A stretch of DNA of 64,000 bases from Alistipes sp. (lineage in GTDB: Bacteria; Bacteroidota; Bacteroidia; Bacteroidales; Rikenellaceae), in the NCBI GenBank assembly GCA_017935185.1, contig JAGBIC010000014.1:1-64000 (forward strand), given 5' to 3'. Made by a program: the position numbers and the translations under genes. A model generated the notes under the pieces. That model made no database searches, was not told the origin of the DNA, and saw only the letters and a program-made list of their open reading frames with translations. This document shows positions 25,438 through 35,288 of this stretch, one piece after another. How positions within the stretch are numbered: the first letter of the stretch is position 1; every line of letters starts with the position of its first letter.

Positions 25438-26181
25438 ATGAAAAAATTTCTCTACATCACTTTGGCAACGTTTGCCACTGTTTTATTTGGAACTGGATGT
25501 AACCAGAATGAATCAAAGGTATATTACAGTTCAATCGTTACTTTGATAGACGGCTCGTACGACTATGCATATTCTGTTGAGTTTGACGATGGCAAGACCG
25601 CTTATGTCACCAACTCATTCAGCCATCACTTCACATTCTCTGACAAACTCAATGGCGAGGGACGTGCATATATCTGGTATGAGATAGCAGACGAGAAGAA
25701 GCCCGGCTTTGACCACAGCTTAACACTGGTATCCTTGGAGCCTCTCAGCACATTCAAACTTATCAGCATCAACGACCCCGATGTAACTGATTTGGATAAA
25801 TTTACCGCATCAGCATCTATTAGCGAGATGGCCTATGCCATGAATCGTGACTATCTAACAATGGCCGTAAACTTTCCTGCAAGCACAACGGGAAATTACA
25901 GCCACCAGATGCAGTTGCTCTATAACGATAACCCCGAACACGAGGGTGCATATCAGCAGTACTACCCCACAACCGATGACGGCTACCTCTATCTTGAGCT
26001 ATACCACAACTCAAATGGTGACCCCGGAAGCACCAACACACAGGCAATTGCATGCTACAAGGTTGACTACAACAATTTGCACGGAATGCAGCCTATGAGC
26101 GACTACAAGGGTATCAAGGTTATCCAACCTGTTCAGGGTGGCCGAGTTGAGATTTATACTTACGATTTCCCAAAACAATAA
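25438..26181 (+). CDS. NigD-like lipoprotein
   Basis: 247 residues. The signal peptide ends in a lipobox (FGTGC-NQN), so the mature protein is a lipoprotein. After it come a small strand-rich domain (VTLIDGSYDYAYSVEFDDGKTAYVT) and a second strand-rich domain to the C-terminus. This two-domain arrangement resembles NigD-like proteins of Bacteroidales, which accompany bacteriocin or surface loci but have no proven activity. No partner gene is adjacent. The family assignment is by pattern only. Confidence 0.6.
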   Translation: MKKFLYITLATFATVLFGTGCNQNESKVYYSSIVTLIDGSYDYAYSVEFDDGKTAYVTNSFSHHFTFSDKLNGEGRAYIWYEIADEKKPGFDHSLTLVSLEPLSTFKLISINDPDVTDLDKFTASASISEMAYAMNRDYLTMAVNFPASTTGNYSHQMQLLYNDNPEHEGAYQQYYPTTDDGYLYLELYHNSNGDPGSTNTQAIACYKVDYNNLHGMQPMSDYKGIKVIQPVQGGRVEIYTYDFPKQ

Positions 26182-26196
26182 ACTGAAATTCAGATA

Positions 26197-26234
26197 AAAA
26201 AATATCCCGTCAGGTAGCTGACGGGATATTTTTT
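26197..26234. terminator. Bidirectional terminator
   Basis: A-run plus ATATCCCGTCA (ending 26212), loop GGTAGC, then TGACGGGATAT (26219-26229) and a T-run. It serves the convergent NigD-like and gpmI genes. Confidence 0.92.
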
Positions 26235-26250
26235 ACTATTTGGATTACTT

Positions 26251-27777
26251 TTACTTCATCTCCACCAAAGGCTTACCACTCATCTCGGCGGGCTGCTCAA
26301 GTCCCATAAGTTTCAGAACAGTGGGAGCAACATCGGCCAAAATACCATTCTCGACCTTTGCCACGCGGTCTGATACCACCACGATAGGCACGGGGTTCAA
26401 CGAGTGGGCGGTATTGGGTGAGCCATCCTCGTTTACAGCGTTATCGGCATTACCGTGGTCGGCAATCATCACAACCTCGTAGCCATTTGCCTTGGCAGTC
26501 TCAACAACCTCGGCAACACACTCGTCAACAGCCTTTACAGCCTTCTCGATAGCCTCATAAATTCCTGTGTGGCCAACCATATCGCCATTGGCGAAGTTCA
26601 AGCAGATAAAGTCAAATTTCTGTGTACCCAAAGCCTCCACCAGCTTATCCTTAACCTCATAGGCGCTCATCTCGGGCTGCAGGTCGTAAGTTGCCACTTT
26701 GGGTGAAGCCACCAAAATACGCGACTCGTTATCGAACTCTGTCTCGCGACCACCATTGAGGAAGAAGGTAACGTGAGCATACTTCTCGGTCTCGGCAATA
26801 CGCAACTGGCTCAAGCCCAAAGATGATACATACTCACCGATGGTATTGCGTACATTCTCCTTGTCGAACAAGATATGCAAGCCCTCGAATTTTGCATCAT
26901 AAGGAGTCATGCAGCAATAATACAGAGGCATGGTGTGCATACCCTCCTCGGGCATATCCTGCTGCGTGAGGACGATTGTAATCTCCTTTGCACGGTCGTT
27001 ACGGTAGTTAAAGAAGATAACAAGATCGTTGGGCTTGATGCGGCCGACAACCTCACCATTCTCATCAATGCGGACAATAGGCTTCACAAACTCGTCTGTC
27101 ACACCATTGTCATAAGAGCGCTGCATAGCCTCCACCATATCGGTAGCAGCATCGCCCTCGCCGTTTACCAGCAAGTCATAAGCGACCTTCACACGCTCCC
27201 AACGCTTATCGCGGTCCATCGCATAATAGCGGCCGATGATTGACGCAATCTTACCGGTACTCTTTGCAAGGTTAGCCTCCACATCGGCAATAAAACCTTT
27301 ACCGCTCTTGGGGTCGGTATCACGACCATCCATAAAGCAATGCACAAATGTATTCTCGATACCATAGTGCTTTGATATCTCGGCCAACTTATACAAATGC
27401 TCGATAGACGAGTGAACACCACCATCCGATGTAAGACCCATGAAGTGAACATTCACGCCATTTGCCTTGGCATACTCGAAAGCCTTTACAATCTCCTCAT
27501 TCTCATAAATCGAGTTGTCGGCACATGCACGGTTAATCTTAACCAAATCCTGATAAACCACACGTCCTGCACCAATATTAAGGTGACCCACCTCCGAGTT
27601 ACCCATCTGACCATTGGGCAGACCGACATTCTCACCATCGGTACGCAACTGCGCATGAGGATATTTCTCTGTCATGGCAGAGATATAGGCGGGATGAATC
27701 GTTGAGATCACGTCTGATTTTGTGCCGTTACCGATTCCCCAGCCATCGAGAATCATCAATAATACTTTTTTATCCAT
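26251..27777 (-). CDS. gpmI: 2,3-bisphosphoglycerate-independent phosphoglycerate mutase
   Basis: 508 residues, the usual length. The alkaline-phosphatase-like domain has ILDGWGIG (Asp metal ligand), [16 protein letters not shown] (nucleophile Ser) and, near the end, [10 protein letters not shown] and [10 protein letters not shown]. The phosphotransferase insert has [12 protein letters not shown] and [16 protein letters not shown]. It interconverts 3- and 2-phosphoglycerate in glycolysis, using Mn ions. It lies 13 bases after alaS and probably shares its transcript. Confidence 0.97.
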   Translation of the reverse strand: MDKKVLLMILDGWGIGNGTKSDVISTIHPAYISAMTEKYPHAQLRTDGENVGLPNGQMGNSEVGHLNIGAGRVVYQDLVKINRACADNSIYENEEIVKAFEYAKANGVNVHFMGLTSDGGVHSSIEHLYKLAEISKHYGIENTFVHCFMDGRDTDPKSGKGFIADVEANLAKSTGKIASIIGRYYAMDRDKRWERVKVAYDLLVNGEGDAATDMVEAMQRSYDNGVTDEFVKPIVRIDENGEVVGRIKPNDLVIFFNYRNDRAKEITIVLTQQDMPEEGMHTMPLYYCCMTPYDAKFEGLHILFDKENVRNTIGEYVSSLGLSQLRIAETEKYAHVTFFLNGGRETEFDNESRILVASPKVATYDLQPEMSAYEVKDKLVEALGTQKFDFICLNFANGDMVGHTGIYEAIEKAVKAVDECVAEVVETAKANGYEVVMIADHGNADNAVNEDGSPNTAHSLNPVPIVVVSDRVAKVENGILADVAPTVLKLMGLEQPAEMSGKPLVEMK

Positions 27778-27790
27778 TCTGAATTATCTT

Positions 27791-30412
27791 TTATTCGTTA
27801 ATCTTTTCCAAAATAATCTCTACGGCCTTGTCAATAGCTGCCTGCAATGCGTCGGGGTTCTTACCACCTGCCGTAGCGAAGAACTTCTGACCGCCACCGC
27901 CGCCATTCATAACCTTTGCAGCCTCACGCACAACTGCACCTGCATCAACGCCCTTTGCCACGATATCATCACCCAGCATTACAGCCAACATGGGCTTCGA
28001 GTCGGTCACCGAGCCGAGTACCATGATAATATCACTCACCTTTGCACGCAAAGTATAGGCCAAATCCTTAATCATATTTGAAGCATAGGGAACCTGACGG
28101 GCTACAACAAAATATTTCTCGTCGGGATTGCGCTTTGCAATAATCTTCTCGACCATAGCATCCACCTGCTCCTTGTGCAGCTGCTCCAACTCCTTCTGAA
28201 GAGCCTCGTTGCTCTCAATCATCTTCTTGATAGCAACTTCCACCTTGGGGTTGTTTACCAACTCTGCTATGCCGCGAATCTGATCCTCGACAGCATAATG
28301 CAACTCCTCGGCACGCTCGGCCGTAACAGCCTCGATACGACGCACGCCGGCAGAGATAGCACTCTCGCTCAAAATCTTAAATGAGCCCAATGTACCTGTT
28401 GCCGAGGTGTGCGTACCTCCACACAACTCAACTGAATCACCGAATTTAACTACGCGGACTTTGTCGCCATACTTCTCACCAAACAATGCGATAGCTCCCA
28501 TTGCATTGGCCTGCTCCATGGTAGCCTCACGGTTCTCCTCCAACGGATGGTTCTGGCGGATAAGTTTGTTTACCAGACGCTCCACCTCGCGCAACTCCTC
28601 TGAAGTAACCTTCTGGAAATGCGAGAAATCAAATCGCAAACCATCGGGAGTAACCATTGAGCCCTTCTGCTCAACGTGTGTGCCCAGCACCTGACGCAAC
28701 GCCTGATCCAAAAGGTGGGTTGCAGTGTGGTTGTTGGCTGCCGCCTGACGCTTGACGGGATTTACCACAGCGTTAAACTCTGCCTCTACATTCTCGGGCA
28801 GTTTTGTGGTTACATGAATAATCAAACCATTCTCCTTCTCGGTGGCAACAACATCCACACGCTCATTTGCGCTCTCGATATAACCCGTATCACCAATCTG
28901 ACCACCCGAGTTACCATAGAACGGAGTTTGGTTGAACACCAACTGATATGTGGTCTTGCCCTTTGATGTCACACGACGATAACGGGCAATCTTAACGGGT
29001 GCCGACAAAGAGTCATAGCCGATAAACTCGCTCTGCTCGATAGGCATTACCTCCTGCCAATCATCAATATCCTGAGCCGCAGCATTACGCGAACGCTCCT
29101 TCTGAGCCTGCAACTCCTTCTCAAAGCCCTCCAAATCGACAGAAACACCCTGCTCACGAGCGATAAGCTCCGTAAGGTCGATGGGGAATCCAAAGGTGTC
29201 GTAGAGCTCAAATGCATCCTTGCCTGCAATCACACCACCCTTGCCGACTTTGCCGATAACACGGTCTAGCAGGTTGATACCTGTTGCCAATGTACGCAAG
29301 AATGAAGCCTCCTCCTCTTCGATAACACGCTCGATGAGGGTCTGCTGCTTCTTCAGTTCGGGGAACTGGTGACCCATCTGGTTGGCCAACACAGGCACAA
29401 GCTTACACAATGTAGGCTCGTTGAAACCAAGGTATGTATAACCATAACGCACTGCGCGGCGCAAAATACGACGGATAACATAACCTGCTTTGGCATTTGC
29501 CGGCAGCTGACCATCGGCAATAGAGAATGAGATGGCACGCAGGTGGTCGGCAATAACTCGCATAGCAATGTCGCACTTCTCGTCCTGACCATAAACCTTA
29601 CCGGCCATAGCTGCTATGCGGGCGATTGTGGGCTGGAATACATCGGTATCGTAGTTCGATTTCTTGCCCTGCAATGCCATACACAAACGCTCGAATCCCA
29701 TACCTGTATCAACATGTTTTGCGGGCAGCGGCTCCAACTCACCATTTGCCTTACGGTTAAACTGCATAAACACAAGATTCCAAATCTCGATAACAAGGTG
29801 GTGACCCATGTTCACCATATCACGGCCGGGCTTTGCAGCAATCTCGTCATCATCGCGCAAATCGATGTGAATCTCGCTACAAGGGCCACAAGGGCCTGTC
29901 TCGCCCATCTCCCAGAAGTTGTCGTGCTTGTTTCCGCGAATGATATGATCCTCGGGCAGATATTGTTTCCAATAATCGTAGGCCTCCTGATCGAAGGGAA
30001 CACCATCCTCCTCGCTACCCTCAAAAACGGTAGCATACATACGACTCTTATCCAAGCCGTAAACATCGGTCAAAAGCTCCCAAGCCCAAGCAATAGCCTC
30101 CTTCTTGAAGTAATCACCAAACGACCAGTTACCCAACATCTCAAACATAGTGTGGTGATATGTGTCGTGACCCACCTCTTCCAAATCGTTGTGCTTACCT
30201 GAAACACGCAGACATTTTTGAGTATCTGCCACACGAGCCGCCTGACGAGGTGCATTGCCCAAAAAGATATCTTTAAACTGATTCATTCCCGCATTGGTAA
30301 ACATCAATGTGGGATCATTTTTTACAACCATCGGAGCCGACGGCACGATAGTGTGTTGCTTACTCTGGAAGAAATCGAGAAAGGCTTGTCTGATTTTGTT
30401 TGATTCCATCAT
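27791..30412 (-). CDS. alaS: Alanyl-tRNA synthetase
   Basis: 873 residues, normal length. The class II catalytic domain begins [14 protein letters not shown], with [15 protein letters not shown]. The editing domain has the zinc ligands [12 protein letters not shown] (H-x-x-x-H) and [10 protein letters not shown] (C and H). The C-terminal DHHA1-type domain ends in a glycine-rich [17 protein letters not shown]. It charges tRNA-Ala and clears Ser/Gly mistakes. The second Met (30409) is an equally good start. Confidence 0.98.
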   Translation of the reverse strand: MMESNKIRQAFLDFFQSKQHTIVPSAPMVVKNDPTLMFTNAGMNQFKDIFLGNAPRQAARVADTQKCLRVSGKHNDLEEVGHDTYHHTMFEMLGNWSFGDYFKKEAIAWAWELLTDVYGLDKSRMYATVFEGSEEDGVPFDQEAYDYWKQYLPEDHIIRGNKHDNFWEMGETGPCGPCSEIHIDLRDDDEIAAKPGRDMVNMGHHLVIEIWNLVFMQFNRKANGELEPLPAKHVDTGMGFERLCMALQGKKSNYDTDVFQPTIARIAAMAGKVYGQDEKCDIAMRVIADHLRAISFSIADGQLPANAKAGYVIRRILRRAVRYGYTYLGFNEPTLCKLVPVLANQMGHQFPELKKQQTLIERVIEEEEASFLRTLATGINLLDRVIGKVGKGGVIAGKDAFELYDTFGFPIDLTELIAREQGVSVDLEGFEKELQAQKERSRNAAAQDIDDWQEVMPIEQSEFIGYDSLSAPVKIARYRRVTSKGKTTYQLVFNQTPFYGNSGGQIGDTGYIESANERVDVVATEKENGLIIHVTTKLPENVEAEFNAVVNPVKRQAAANNHTATHLLDQALRQVLGTHVEQKGSMVTPDGLRFDFSHFQKVTSEELREVERLVNKLIRQNHPLEENREATMEQANAMGAIALFGEKYGDKVRVVKFGDSVELCGGTHTSATGTLGSFKILSESAISAGVRRIEAVTAERAEELHYAVEDQIRGIAELVNNPKVEVAIKKMIESNEALQKELEQLHKEQVDAMVEKIIAKRNPDEKYFVVARQVPYASNMIKDLAYTLRAKVSDIIMVLGSVTDSKPMLAVMLGDDIVAKGVDAGAVVREAAKVMNGGGGGQKFFATAGGKNPDALQAAIDKAVEIILEKINE

Positions 30413-30455
30413 ATATTGTTTTTGTTATTCTTATCGTTATTACTTCGTAATCGGA

Positions 30456-30486
30456 TTGCAAATTTAGACATTTTACGCTAAATTTG
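30456..30486 (+). promoter_or_regulatory. Promoter of the tandem M23 peptidase genes
   Basis: TTG (30456-30458), 20 bases, TAAATTTG (30479-30486), 40 bases before the start at 30526. Its -33 element abuts the opposite-facing alaS -7 box. Confidence 0.65.
30459..30466 (-). promoter_or_regulatory. Candidate -7 element of alaS-gpmI
   Basis: TAAATTTG on the minus strand, about 47 bases before the alaS start, lying inside the spacer of the divergent M23 promoter. Confidence 0.55.
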
Positions 30487-30525
30487 CATCATAAAATGGC
30501 CATAAAATAATTTATTTTAAAAAAT

Positions 30526-31491
30526 ATGAGCAAAAATACCAACAATATGAATCTGCAAGATGAGGTACAGAGCCTCATCCATCGCGTGCGTTCATATCGT
30601 TTGATACGCAATTTGCTCATCGGATTTATAATAATTTCTATCATAAATCTACTCTTTTCATCACTCTTCTTCACACCGAAGATGTTCAGTATGGCTCACG
30701 AGCAGCGTGCTTTGGAACTCAAATATGCCGTATTGCAAAACCGCATCAAAGCCTCGCAACAACAACTCGAAGAGATTCGCCATCGCGACAACCATGTATA
30801 TCGCCCATTGTTTTCGTCCGACACACTCTCGATTGAAGGCATATACAACCCCTACGGCAACGAGAAATACGCTTCGCTGGCAGACCACGACAACAGTTCG
30901 CTGATGATAGCCACATGGCTCGAGCTCGACCAATTTGCCCGCTCGCTGTACCTTGAGTCGAAATCTATGGATGAGCTAAATGCGTTTTCAAAAGACAAAG
31001 AGAAATTCTCGACGGCAATACCCGCGATATGGCCCATCGACCGTTCAAAGTTGCGCAACAAAATTGGTGCATTTGGTTATCGCACCCATCCCGTATATCG
31101 AGTTTGGCGATTCCACAGCGGCGTGGATATGCCGGGTAGAATCGGTGACCCTATCTATGCCACCGGAGATGGTGTGGTAGAGCTTATCGAGCGCAGCCGT
31201 GCCCGCTATGGCTATGGCACGCAAATACTTATCAACCACGGCTTTGGCTACAAAACACGCTACGCCCACCTCAATAAGTTGTTGGTAGAGAAGGGCGACA
31301 CCGTAAAACGAGGCATGCTTATCGCCGAGATGGGCAATACGGGAGTTTCCACCTCGCCGCACCTTCATTACGAAGTTATATACAACCGTTCGCATGTAAA
31401 CCCGATCAATTATTTCGATCAAAACATGTCGGCAGAGGCTTACAAGAGTTTGATGAATCAAATTCAGGAGGAGAACTATGAAGCAGAATAA
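30526..31491 (+). CDS. M23-family murein endopeptidase (first of a tandem pair)
   Basis: 321 residues: one membrane helix (about 25-47), a coiled-coil stretch (about 55-85), then the LytM/M23 domain. Zinc ligands are in HSGVDMPG (H-x-x-x-D) and SPHLHYEV (H-x-H); the catalytic-loop His is in TRYAHLNK. GNTGVS and the surrounding strands are typical. It is anchored in the inner membrane with its peptidase domain in the periplasm, where it would cut peptidoglycan cross-links or act as an activator. All zinc residues are intact. The next gene is a paralogue whose start overlaps this stop by 14 bases. Confidence 0.93.
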   Translation: MSKNTNNMNLQDEVQSLIHRVRSYRLIRNLLIGFIIISIINLLFSSLFFTPKMFSMAHEQRALELKYAVLQNRIKASQQQLEEIRHRDNHVYRPLFSSDTLSIEGIYNPYGNEKYASLADHDNSSLMIATWLELDQFARSLYLESKSMDELNAFSKDKEKFSTAIPAIWPIDRSKLRNKIGAFGYRTHPVYRVWRFHSGVDMPGRIGDPIYATGDGVVELIERSRARYGYGTQILINHGFGYKTRYAHLNKLLVEKGDTVKRGMLIAEMGNTGVSTSPHLHYEVIYNRSHVNPINYFDQNMSAEAYKSLMNQIQEENYEAE

Positions 31492-32434
31492 CACCGATAA
31501 AATACAGCGTCGGCGCAAGCGTCGTATTCGCAACCAACGAATAATCCGTCTGTTTGTACGGTTATTTGCGTGGGTGAGTGTTATTATACTCTATTACTTC
31601 TGTTTCTCGCTGCTTTTTGACACACCGAGCGAACACCGCATGCGCCAATCCACCGACAAGTTGCGCAGTGAATACGAGAGTCTGCAAGCCCGCTACGACT
31701 CGCTGGAGTTGATTTTGGATAATATCACAGAACGTGACAAAGGTGTATTCCGCACACTCTTTGAGACCGACCCCTACAATCTTGATATTGAGCAGAGCGA
31801 AGAGCGATTGGCACTCTATGAAAAGAATGTCACAAAAAACAAACGCCAGCTTCGCGCAGATTTGGCCAGTCGCATCGAAGAGCTGGGCAAAGAGGCCGAC
31901 AAATTGGAGCAATCATGGTCAAGGCTTCAGGAGTTGGGCGAGGAGATGGGCGACAAGAGCAACAATATTCCCTCGATACAACCTGTACTGAACAAGCAAC
32001 TAACCTTGCTTACTGCGGGTTATGGAACAATTCTTAACCCTTTCTATCGCACGCTGAAATCGCATCAGGGCGTAGACTACACCATTGCCGAGGGCTCAAG
32101 CATATTCGCCACAGCCGACGGCACCGTAAAAGAGATTTCCGACAAGAGTTCGACATTGGGCAAAACAATCGTTATCGACCACGGTAACGGCTACAAAACA
32201 TCATACAGTCACCTGCTTTCAACCCTCGTCCGCAAGGGCCAAAAGGTGCAGCGTGGCGATATAATTGCATTGTCGGGTAACTCGGGATTATCGTTAGCAC
32301 CACACCTTCATTACGAGGTGCGCTACAACGATCTGCGCATCGACCCCATCCACTACTTCTTCATGGAGCTTTCACCCGATGAATATCAGCGTATCATCCG
32401 CATATCACAATCGGGAATGCAATCATTCGACTAA
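31478..32434 (+). CDS. M23-family murein endopeptidase (second of a tandem pair)
   Basis: 318 residues with the same plan as the upstream gene: a basic N-terminus (RRRKRRIRNQR), one membrane helix (about 27-47), a coiled coil, and an M23 domain. Zinc ligands are in HQGVDYT and APHLHYEV, and the catalytic-loop His in TSYSHLLS. The similarity through the whole length, including the FDTPSEHRM/FTPKMFSMA region after the helix, indicates tandem duplication followed by divergence. The stronger positive charge before the helix sets it apart from its partner. It ends at a strong terminator. Confidence 0.93.
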   Translation: MKQNNTDKIQRRRKRRIRNQRIIRLFVRLFAWVSVIILYYFCFSLLFDTPSEHRMRQSTDKLRSEYESLQARYDSLELILDNITERDKGVFRTLFETDPYNLDIEQSEERLALYEKNVTKNKRQLRADLASRIEELGKEADKLEQSWSRLQELGEEMGDKSNNIPSIQPVLNKQLTLLTAGYGTILNPFYRTLKSHQGVDYTIAEGSSIFATADGTVKEISDKSSTLGKTIVIDHGNGYKTSYSHLLSTLVRKGQKVQRGDIIALSGNSGLSLAPHLHYEVRYNDLRIDPIHYFFMELSPDEYQRIIRISQSGMQSFD

Positions 32435-32453
32435 CTTCTAACACAATACAAAA

Positions 32454-32485
32454 AAAGATGGCAACCGCAATAAGTTGCCATCTTT
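32454..32485. terminator. Bidirectional terminator
   Basis: AAAGATGGCAAC (32454-32465) pairs perfectly with GTTGCCATCTTT (32474-32485) between the convergent M23 and rhamnosidase genes. Confidence 0.92.
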
Positions 32486-32504
32486 CGTATCAGTTCAACA
32501 CGGG

Positions 32505-35159
32505 CTATCGCTTAACTTTGACAGTATAGTTGCCGCTTGCGAGCGCAACAGCACCACCCTTTGCCGATGTTGCCACACCGCACACCTCACACTCCTCAGC
32601 CGAATATGGTAACACAAGTGTTGCAGTTGAGTTGGCAGGAATCTCAACATCGAGTACAACGTCCTCGCCATCAACACGCCACTCCGAGCGCACTGTACCA
32701 TAGGGAGTCTCTTTCGATGTCTTCACCCACTCTACTCCCGAAGGAATTTGCGGACGGATAATCACATTTTTATAACCTACAGCCTTCTCGTCAGGCAAGA
32801 TACCGCCTGCCGCCTGCACGAACCACGAACCTACCCCATTGAAGCAGTTGTGGATTCGGCTGCGACCGCCATGCCAATACTCCCAATTGGTGGTTGCACC
32901 GTTGTCAATCATATAGAGGTAACCCGGATAATCCCTCTTCTTAAGCATCTCATACATGAACTCGGTCTGCTGATTGTCGGTAGTCCAATCGGTAAGGATA
33001 GTAACACCCACCAAGCCAACACCCATATGATTGTCGCGGCTTGCTGTCTCGGCAAACAACGCCTTTTTAACATCTTCAACACACTCCTCGGGAACTGCTC
33101 CGACAGTCAACGGATAGGTCATGTCAATCTGCGAGCCGGTAGCATAGGTGTGGGTGTCCTTATTATAGAAAGTCTTGTGAATAAGAGCATTTAGTTCGTT
33201 ATGACGCTGCGCATACTGCATTGAGCCGTTGTCATCACCAAACAATTTGGCAATCTTCGACATAATATCGAGGCATTGACTTATAACACAATTGCTAATC
33301 AAATCCACCGAAGTTTCATTCTTGTAATCCACACCTTCAGGAGAGAGCCAATCACCCAAATACCAATTGCGGTAATCGGTATTCGGCCAAGGACGCAACA
33401 GGCCGTCAACGGTATATTTATCTACATACTCAAACCACTTTTTCATTACGGGATAATAACGCTCAAGCATAGCGATGTCGCCATAATTCAGATAGCTCTG
33501 CCATGGTGCCATAACGATGAATGCACACCAATACGGGCCACCTCCGGCACGATATGGGTTGGGCACACAATGCGGCAAGCCGCCATCCTCCTGAATACAA
33601 TCCTCCCACATCTGCATCCAGTTGCGATAGAGAGGCAGACCGTCATACATGGTCTGGAAAGTACGACACGAAGCATTACCATCGCCACCATAACCCATAC
33701 GCTCAATATGCGGACAGTCAACAACATAACCACTAAAGCCGATGGCCTTGAATGTATACTCAATCATTGAATATATAGCCACCAGATCCTTATCCGACGA
33801 ATCGAAGGTTGAAGCCTTGCGGAAATCGTGCCACATGGGAATAACCTCCACCATCTCGGGTGCAGAGGGAAGATTCTCGATTAACGCATATTGAAAGGCA
33901 TGGTGATTGAACTTATTACAGAAGACCTCATCACCCTCGCCTGCTGCGATATACACGTCATAATCAGAGGCTATTGTATGGGCAAAATTACCATCACTGC
34001 CCAATTGGTCGCCATATTTGATTGTTACCTGATTGCCGGCAGCCATTGCGGGAAAATCTATATGCATCCAACCGTTAAGACATTTACCCACATTGATAAG
34101 CCATGTGTTATCTGCCACCTGACGCACCTCCTTCGGAATGATAGGCTCACCCAGTCGATTGAACTCACACATCTGAGGTGAAACCTCGTGTTTGGGCACA
34201 TTAGCAACAAAGACATCGCTCCACTCTACACCATCGAGGGTTTTACTCTTAAGATTGGCAAGTTTCTTTGAGCCATCCAGCAACTCTCCACCAAATCTGC
34301 CCGGATGCCATGAGCCGTCACCACTCTCGTCATACTCACTTGCACGACCCTTCCACGATGAGTCGGAAACAAGCTCCACCTCTGCCACACCATTGGTGAT
34401 TTTATTCATTTCAACCTTCACCAGCGGACCGTCATGCACAGCCATTGTCGGATAAGTGCCTTTACCATACCAACAACCACTACCGATCCATACAACCAAA
34501 TCATTCTCACCACGTTTCAAATAGGGAGTAATATCGTATGTAACCGACAAAGAGCGGGTATCAAGTTCCGACACAGCTGGTGCTAACACTGCATCACCCA
34601 CCTTCTCACCATTCACATACACCTCGTGATATCCCAATGAATTAACATGCAACAGACGTGTTGTACGCCTCTCTTTAACCTCGAATTTACGACGCAGCTG
34701 CGGCATTTTACAATCGCGCAGACCTATATAGTCGCCCTGCCACTCTTCGGCCCTGAGTATGCCTATACCAACCCGTTGCACATCACTCCATGGCGACACA
34801 TTACCGTTCTGATCCCACACACGCACTCTCCAATATACCAACATTCGGGATTCGAGAGCCTTACCTGCATATGGAACAAGCACCGAAGCGTCAGAGGCAA
34901 CCTTACCCGACTGCCACAAATCGGCCTCGCCACCCAGCAATGTTTTTTCACTGCTGGCAACGGCAATTTCATAATGGGTTTGCATTGTAGCCTGCTCAGC
35001 CGATTTTATTTTCCAGCTGAATCGCGGTGTGGCAGAATCTATCGCCAAAGGGTTATCCAGATTCTCACACCTGACATCATACAGGCTTATAGTGCTGTCG
35101 GCCACGCAACCCGACAATAACCACGGCACAAGTGTCACATAAAACAGAAATTTCTTCAT
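32505..35159 (-). CDS. Alpha-L-rhamnosidase, GH78, lipoprotein
   Basis: 884 residues with a lipoprotein signal (MKKFLFYVTLVPWLLSGC). An N-terminal fibronectin-like segment (NPLAIDSATPRFSWK) is followed by the rhamnosidase-N beta domain (VNSLGYHEVYVNGEKVGD), a concanavalin-like domain and the (alpha/alpha)6 barrel. The barrel has DCPHIERMGYGGDGNAS, whose acidic residues correspond to the catalytic site of GH78, and later W-x-x-N-G-type contacts (GATTNWEYWHGG). It removes terminal alpha-L-rhamnose from plant or bacterial glycans at the cell surface or in the periplasm. No susC/susD or other glycosidase is adjacent, so it is an orphan. TATATTTG at 35223-35230 (minus) is a likely -7 box. Confidence 0.93.
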   Translation of the reverse strand: MKKFLFYVTLVPWLLSGCVADSTISLYDVRCENLDNPLAIDSATPRFSWKIKSAEQATMQTHYEIAVASSEKTLLGGEADLWQSGKVASDASVLVPYAGKALESRMLVYWRVRVWDQNGNVSPWSDVQRVGIGILRAEEWQGDYIGLRDCKMPQLRRKFEVKERRTTRLLHVNSLGYHEVYVNGEKVGDAVLAPAVSELDTRSLSVTYDITPYLKRGENDLVVWIGSGCWYGKGTYPTMAVHDGPLVKVEMNKITNGVAEVELVSDSSWKGRASEYDESGDGSWHPGRFGGELLDGSKKLANLKSKTLDGVEWSDVFVANVPKHEVSPQMCEFNRLGEPIIPKEVRQVADNTWLINVGKCLNGWMHIDFPAMAAGNQVTIKYGDQLGSDGNFAHTIASDYDVYIAAGEGDEVFCNKFNHHAFQYALIENLPSAPEMVEVIPMWHDFRKASTFDSSDKDLVAIYSMIEYTFKAIGFSGYVVDCPHIERMGYGGDGNASCRTFQTMYDGLPLYRNWMQMWEDCIQEDGGLPHCVPNPYRAGGGPYWCAFIVMAPWQSYLNYGDIAMLERYYPVMKKWFEYVDKYTVDGLLRPWPNTDYRNWYLGDWLSPEGVDYKNETSVDLISNCVISQCLDIMSKIAKLFGDDNGSMQYAQRHNELNALIHKTFYNKDTHTYATGSQIDMTYPLTVGAVPEECVEDVKKALFAETASRDNHMGVGLVGVTILTDWTTDNQQTEFMYEMLKKRDYPGYLYMIDNGATTNWEYWHGGRSRIHNCFNGVGSWFVQAAGGILPDEKAVGYKNVIIRPQIPSGVEWVKTSKETPYGTVRSEWRVDGEDVVLDVEIPANSTATLVLPYSAEECEVCGVATSAKGGAVALASGNYTVKVKR

Positions 35160-35222
35160 AAGTATAAGGGCATTATAGTTTAAATAGTCATTACAGGCAA
35201 AATATCACTTATCATATTTATG

Positions 35223-35230
35223 CAAATATA
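35223..35230 (-). promoter_or_regulatory. Candidate -7 element of the rhamnosidase gene
   Basis: TATATTTG on the minus strand, about 63 bases upstream of the start at 35159. No convincing -33 element is seen. Confidence 0.4.
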
Positions 35231-35288
35231 ACATTTTTCTTTAACCTACCGATTATTTTCGCTAACTTCGTAGCAAAATTCAGATATT

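Noticed and set aside
29543-30202. 219-codon rightward frame inside alaS
   Set aside because: Antisense to a conserved synthetase whose motifs explain the codon pattern.
32505-35159. Polysaccharide utilisation locus around the rhamnosidase
   Set aside because: No susC, susD, sensor or further glycosidase genes occur in the flanking region.
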